Assembly (NCBI GenBank): GCA_044870185.1
Contig: JBIOYL010000131.1
Coordinates: forward strand, 1-8,136
Source: JBIOYL01 sp044870185
GTDB taxonomy: Bacteria; Actinomycetota; CALGFH01
Direction: 5' to 3'
Length of the DNA stretch: 8,136 nucleotides
Positions 5,706-8,136 of this stretch are shown here, piece after piece. The notes below the pieces were generated by a model. It was given only the letters and a program-made list of their open reading frames with translations. It made no database searches and was not told where the DNA came from. Each line of letters opens with the position of its first letter. The stretch's first letter is position 1. A program made the position numbers and the translations under genes.

Positions 5706-5882
5706 CTACTCGACCTCGACGGCCTGCCGTCCGCCGTACCAGCCGCAGTTGGGGCAGACGGTGTGGGGGAGCTTGGTCTGGCGGCACTGCGGGCACACGG
5801 CGTAGGTGGGCGCGGCGCTCTTCCAGTGGGCGCGGCGCGCACGCGTGCGCGACCGCGGCGTCTTCCGCTTAGGGACGGGCAT
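5706..5882 (-). CDS. rpmF: Large ribosomal subunit protein L32
   Basis: This 58-residue protein starts MPVPKRKTPRSRTRARRAHW, with the basic tail of L32. It ends with a zinc ribbon of four cysteines, C30-x2-C33 and C43-x2-C46 (VCPQC ... VCPNCGWYGGR), so it is the zinc-binding (C+) form. The start at ATG 5882 is fixed by a strong GAGGAGG six bases upstream (5889-5895). The first 14 bases overlap the end of the DUF177 gene, so its ribosome binding site lies inside that coding region and translation is probably coupled. The yceD-rpmF order is conserved in many bacteria. Confidence 0.96.
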   Translation of the reverse strand: MPVPKRKTPRSRTRARRAHWKSAAPTYAVCPQCRQTKLPHTVCPNCGWYGGRQAVEVE

Positions 5883-6498
5883 CGTCTTCCTCCTCGGGAT
5901 GGGCCAGCCGGGCGGCCCGGTCGGCCGGCGGCGCGGCGGGCCGGGGGGCCCGGTCGGCCGTCGCGCGCAGCTTGGGCGCCAGGTCGGCCAGCGCCGCCCA
6001 GCGGAGGTCGACCGTCTCGTCGTGCTCGTGGGGGGCGGTGACCTCGTTCAGGTCGGCGCCGCAGGTCGGGCACAGGCCCTTGCAGTCGGGGCTGTGCAGC
6101 GGCGCGGACGGCAACGCCAGCACGACGGCGTCGCGCACCATCGTGTCCAGCGGCAGGCGGTCGCCGGGCAGCACGGCGTAGCCCTCCTCGCCGGCGTCGC
6201 GCGGGTCGAGCGCGAACAGCTCCTGCACGCCGACGTCGAGGTCCTGGGCGAACTCGCGCAGGCAGCGCACGCAGGACAAGGTCGCCGTGAACGCCAGGCC
6301 GCCGGTGACCAGCAGCCCCTCGACCACGCTTTCGACCAGGGCGTCCACCACGATGGGGTGCTCGCCGGCCACCCGGGCGACCGGCGTGGCCAGGCCGGGC
6401 AGCGGTTCGCGCACGACGATGCGCTTGTGCGCCCCCGGCCTGCCGATCAGCTCGCGGACGTTCACGGCAAGCGCGGGTGTGCTCAGCTCCTTGGTCAT
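5869..6498 (-). CDS. yceD: DUF177 (YceD) family protein
   Basis: This 209-residue cytoplasmic protein belongs to the DUF177 family encoded next to rpmF in most bacteria. In plants and E. coli, members have been linked to 23S rRNA accumulation; the exact activity is unclear. Evidence: the N-terminal segment ending LSCVRCLREF (Cys76, Cys79), an acidic middle, and the hallmark SPDCKGLCPTCGADLN (Cys139, Cys143, Cys146), which look like metal ligands. The C-terminal about 35 residues are a Pro/Ala/Arg-rich low-complexity tail that ends in acids. The ATG at 6498 follows the purine stretch AGGCGAGG, which is close to the start and only moderate as a binding site. The gene is the first of the yceD-rpmF-rnc-glycosylase unit and overlaps rpmF by 14 bases. 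Confidence 0.93.
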   Translation of the reverse strand: MTKELSTPALAVNVRELIGRPGAHKRIVVREPLPGLATPVARVAGEHPIVVDALVESVVEGLLVTGGLAFTATLSCVRCLREFAQDLDVGVQELFALDPRDAGEEGYAVLPGDRLPLDTMVRDAVVLALPSAPLHSPDCKGLCPTCGADLNEVTAPHEHDETVDLRWAALADLAPKLRATADRAPRPAAPPADRAARLAHPEEEDDARP

Positions 6499-6737
6499 CC
6501 TCGCCTACTTCTCGGGTCGAGCAGGTCGCGCTCCACCCCCGGGGCGGTCGCGCCGTGCTTCGCAGGCGGCGAAGGCATCGGTCGCCGCGCCGAGGCCCCC
6601 ACCGCGAACAGGCGGCCCCGCTCGTCATCCCGCGGACCGCCTGGACCACAGGGTAGCACCGAAGGGTAGCACCGCGGCGCCGCGGGCCGAAAGCGCACCC
6701 TGGTCGGGTCGGCGACGGCCGGCGCGCCGTGGTCGGG
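6499..6737. other. 239-base leader/promoter gap upstream of yceD
   Basis: No gene is seen. On the minus strand it holds the tandem extended -10 boxes (6650-6673), then a leader of roughly 145 nt before yceD. A small stem CTTCG/CGAAG with a seven-base loop (6558-6574) is the only clear fold I noticed in the leader. Confidence 0.5.
6650..6673 (-). promoter_or_regulatory. Two tandem extended -10 boxes, probable promoter of the yceD-rpmF-rnc unit
   Basis: On the minus strand GGTGCTACCCT occurs twice, 13 bases apart (6663-6673 and 6650-6660). Each contains TGC followed by TACCCT. The -35 regions are weak: TTTCGG at 18 bases for the upstream copy, none for the other. The same GTGCTAC start occurs before smc. 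Confidence 0.5.
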
Positions 6738-7217
6738 TCAGCCGCGGCCGGCGCGCTCGCGCAGCCGGGCGACCACGAAGTCGGGCACGAGGCCGCTCAC
6801 GTCGCCGCCGTGGCCGGCCACCTCCTTGACCAGGCTCGAGCTGAGATAGGAATAGGTCGGGTTGGTGGTCGCGAACAGCGTCTCGACCCCGGCCAGGCGG
6901 TAGTTCATCTGGGCCATCTGCAGCTCGTAGTCGAAGTCGCTGACCGCCCGCAGCCCCTTGACGATCGCCGTCACCTCCCGGTCGCGGGCGAAGTCGACCA
7001 GCAGGCCCGAGAACGAGTCGACCTCGACCGTCGGGATCTGGGCGGTGGCCTCCTTGAGCATCGCGATGCGCTCCTCGACCGTGAACATCGGCTGCTTGGA
7101 CGGGTGGACCAGCACAGCCACGAGCACACGGTCGAAGCAGGCCGCGGCACGGGCGATGATGTCGAGGTGGCCGTTGGTCACCGGGTCGTAGCTGCCGGGA
7201 CAGCATGCGGTCCGCAT
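6738..7217 (-). CDS. coaD: Phosphopantetheine adenylyltransferase
   Basis: This 159-residue enzyme transfers AMP from ATP to 4'-phosphopantetheine, making dephospho-CoA in the fourth step of coenzyme A synthesis. Key features are PGSYDPVTNGHLDII (residues 7-21, with the TNGH nucleotidyltransferase motif at 14-17), Lys41 in HPSKQPMF, VKGLRAVSDFDYELQMAQMN (86-105) and the ATP-binding YSYLSSSLVKE (122-132). The length is normal. The usual PGSFDP is PGSYDP here, a mild change. The ATG at 7217 has AGGAGG eight bases upstream (7226-7231). It lies 62 bases after rsmD, the usual actinobacterial partner, and may be co-transcribed with it or use the weak promoter in the gap. Confidence 0.96.
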   Translation of the reverse strand: MRTACCPGSYDPVTNGHLDIIARAAACFDRVLVAVLVHPSKQPMFTVEERIAMLKEATAQIPTVEVDSFSGLLVDFARDREVTAIVKGLRAVSDFDYELQMAQMNYRLAGVETLFATTNPTYSYLSSSLVKEVAGHGGDVSGLVPDFVVARLRERAGRG

Positions 7218-7253
7218 GGGGCGGGCCTCCTGGAGTGCGGGTTCGGGGGTCGA

Positions 7254-7283
7254 AGCGTACCGGCTCGCCGGGTGGCCGGTCAG
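7254..7283 (-). promoter_or_regulatory. Weak promoter candidate between rsmD and coaD
   Basis: Minus strand: CTGACC (7278-7283, overlapping the rsmD stop) and TACGCT (7254-7259) are separated by 18 bases. Transcription would start near 7247, about 30 bases before coaD and upstream of its ribosome binding site. Confidence 0.3.
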
Positions 7284-7834
7284 ACAGGGCGGAAGGTGGC
7301 CAGGTGCAGGGCGGTGTCACCGTAGCGGCGGGGCTCGTCCGGCTCGAAGCCCGGCGGCCAGGGCGGCGCCTCGGCGCGGGCGGCCGCCTCCACCACGGTG
7401 ACGGCGCCCGGCGCGAGCGCGGTCCTGGCCAGGCCGCCGAGCAGCCCGACCAGCAAGCCGACCTCGATCCGGTAGGGCGGATCGAGCAGGACCAGGTCGA
7501 ACGGGCCGTCACGCCGGGTGCGCAGGTAGGTCGCTGCCCTGGTCCGGCGCACGGTGGCGACCCGGTCGAGCCCGAGCGCGGCCAGGTTGGCCCGGATCAC
7601 GGCCACCGCCACGGGAGACTGCTCGACCAGCACGGCGCGCTCGGCGCCGCGGGACAGGGCCTCGATGGCCAGCGCGCCGGTGCCCGCGTACAGGTCCAGC
7701 ACCCGGGCGCCCACGACGCGCTCGCCGAGCACCGCGAACAGCGCCTCGCGGACACGGTCGGCGGTCGGGCGGGTCCTGGTGCCGGGGACGGTCCGCAGCC
7801 GCCGGCCGCCCAGCCGGCCGGCCACCACGCGCAT
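7280..7834 (-). CDS. rsmD: 16S rRNA (guanine(966)-N(2))-methyltransferase
   Basis: This 184-residue SAM-dependent enzyme methylates G966 of 16S rRNA (E. coli numbering) in the 30S subunit. The N-terminal family signature is MRVVAGRLGGRRL, then TRPTADRVREALF (residues 21-33). The SAM site is VLDLYAGTGALAIEALSRGA (45-64), followed by the acidic loop VLVEQ (Glu71). The catalytic DPPY is at 118-121. The C-terminus RRYGDTALHLATFRPV matches the family's ending. The length is typical. The ATG at 7834 has GGGGAG about seven bases upstream. It heads the rsmD-coaD pair. A strong hairpin ends 29 bases before the start, so expression could be affected by leader structure. Confidence 0.95.
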   Translation of the reverse strand: MRVVAGRLGGRRLRTVPGTRTRPTADRVREALFAVLGERVVGARVLDLYAGTGALAIEALSRGAERAVLVEQSPVAVAVIRANLAALGLDRVATVRRTRAATYLRTRRDGPFDLVLLDPPYRIEVGLLVGLLGGLARTALAPGAVTVVEAAARAEAPPWPPGFEPDEPRRYGDTALHLATFRPV

Positions 7835-7863
7835 GAGCGGCTCCCCTCTCGCGCACGAAGGGA

Positions 7864-7902
7864 CGGGCGGCGGTGCCCGGGGGGCCCAAGCACCGCCGCC
7901 CG
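7864..7902. repeat. Perfect 13-bp hairpin upstream of rsmD (copy 1)
   Basis: CGGGCGGCGGTGC (7864-7876) pairs perfectly with GCACCGCCGCCCG (7890-7902), with the loop CCGGGGGGCCCAA. It is the nearest structure to rsmD. It forms a pair with the hairpin at 7914-7956, which has the same loop length and nearly the same loop sequence. No T-run follows in the direction of rsmD transcription. Confidence 0.7.
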
Positions 7903-7913
7903 CCGTGGGCGGA

Positions 7914-7956
7914 GGCGGGGGTCGAGCCCGGGGGGGCCAAAGGCTCTTCCCCCGCC
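7914..7956. repeat. 15-position hairpin upstream of rsmD (copy 2)
   Basis: GGCGGGGG, TC, GAGCC (7914-7928) faces GGCTC, TT, CCCCCGCC (7942-7956): 13 of 15 positions pair, with one two-base mismatch. The loop CGGGGGGGCCAAA (13 bases) differs from copy 1 at only two positions, although the stems are unlike. Confidence 0.7.
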
Positions 7957-8024
7957 ATCCGACCAGGTCAACCGAGCCGCACCGCGGGTGCCTCCCGGTC
8001 GTCGATGCGACGCTCGCCAGCTCT

Positions 8025-8059
8025 CACCGGGGACCCTCCTCGGTGCCACCCCCCGTGGC
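8025..8059. other. Two further small stems in the gap upstream of rsmD
   Basis: CACCG (8025-8029) pairs with CGGTG (8041-8045), and GCCAC (8045-8049) with GTGGC (8055-8059). They share one base, so they would compete. With the two larger hairpins they make the 258-base gap unusually structured; otherwise I see no gene or clear promoter in it. Confidence 0.3.
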
Positions 8060-8092
8060 CGCACGTCCGGAGACCAGTATTGCGCAAACCGC

Positions 8093-8136
8093 TCAGCCGC
8101 GCGCCAGCCACTCGGCGCGGCCGTCGCCGAGCCGGG
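8093..8136 (-). CDS. C-terminal end of an unidentified protein (partial)
   Basis: A minus-strand frame enters from the right edge and ends at the TGA at 8093-8095. The last 13 residues read RLGDGRAEWLARG. That is too short to name a family. recG is often upstream of rsmD in actinobacteria, but this ending does not look like RecG to me. Coding is inferred from direction, third-position G/C and the following non-coding gap. Confidence 0.45.
   Translation of the reverse strand, partial: RLGDGRAEWLARG

Noticed and set aside
8041..8051. GGGTGGCACCG on the minus strand, resembling the T-box antiterminator core, with CGTCCCT further down near rsmD
   Set aside because: Only about 40 bases lie between the preceding stop codon and the motif, too little for a specifier stem. 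rsmD is not an amino-acid gene, and the wider T-box pattern is absent.

Overview
The window is very GC-rich. It carries the conserved actinobacterial block rsmD - coaD - yceD (DUF177) - rpmF - rnc - mutM-like - acylphosphatase - smc, all on the minus strand, so transcription runs from right to left. Gene order, GTG/TTG starts, TANNNT -10 boxes and the forms of the proteins point to an Actinomycetota chromosome. The lineage below phylum cannot be read from this piece. The content is core housekeeping; I see no transposase, integrase, phage gene or CRISPR array.

Right edge (about 7835-8136): the last 13 codons of an unidentified minus-strand gene, then a 258-base gap full of hairpins. Two adjacent hairpins in it have different stems but nearly the same 13-nt loop. 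Next come rsmD (16S rRNA m2G966 methyltransferase) and coaD (phosphopantetheine adenylyltransferase). A 239-base gap with two direct repeats of an extended -10 box probably starts the yceD-rpmF-rnc-mutM transcript. In that unit genes overlap or lie 3 bases apart: a DUF177 protein, ribosomal protein L32, RNase III and an Fpg/Nei-type DNA glycosylase.

Middle: one plus-strand gene, a stand-alone siroheme-synthase type precorrin-2 dehydrogenase (3376-4077), interrupts the block. It converges with the glycosylase gene across a hairpin whose arms contain both stop codons. It diverges from an acylphosphatase gene that looks leaderless; the gap between these two holds a 44-base two-part hairpin.

Left: a 61-residue coiled-coil protein with a promoter-like sequence and structured leader upstream, a gap with three palindromes, then smc, which starts with GTG at 2075 and runs off the left edge. 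The captured part holds the ATP-binding head, the first coiled-coil arm and most of the hinge.

The most unusual feature is inside the smc hinge: two in-frame 42-bp repeats plus a partial third encode a Pro/Gly/Trp 14-residue repeat and form near-palindromes in DNA. Their core (CCGGGG, two variable bases, CCCCAAG) resembles the two hairpin loops upstream of rsmD, which suggests a dispersed palindromic element that also tolerates insertion in an essential gene. I found no complete new biological system. The items worth checking are this repeat family, the divergent glycosylase in the mutM position, and the structured intergenic regions.
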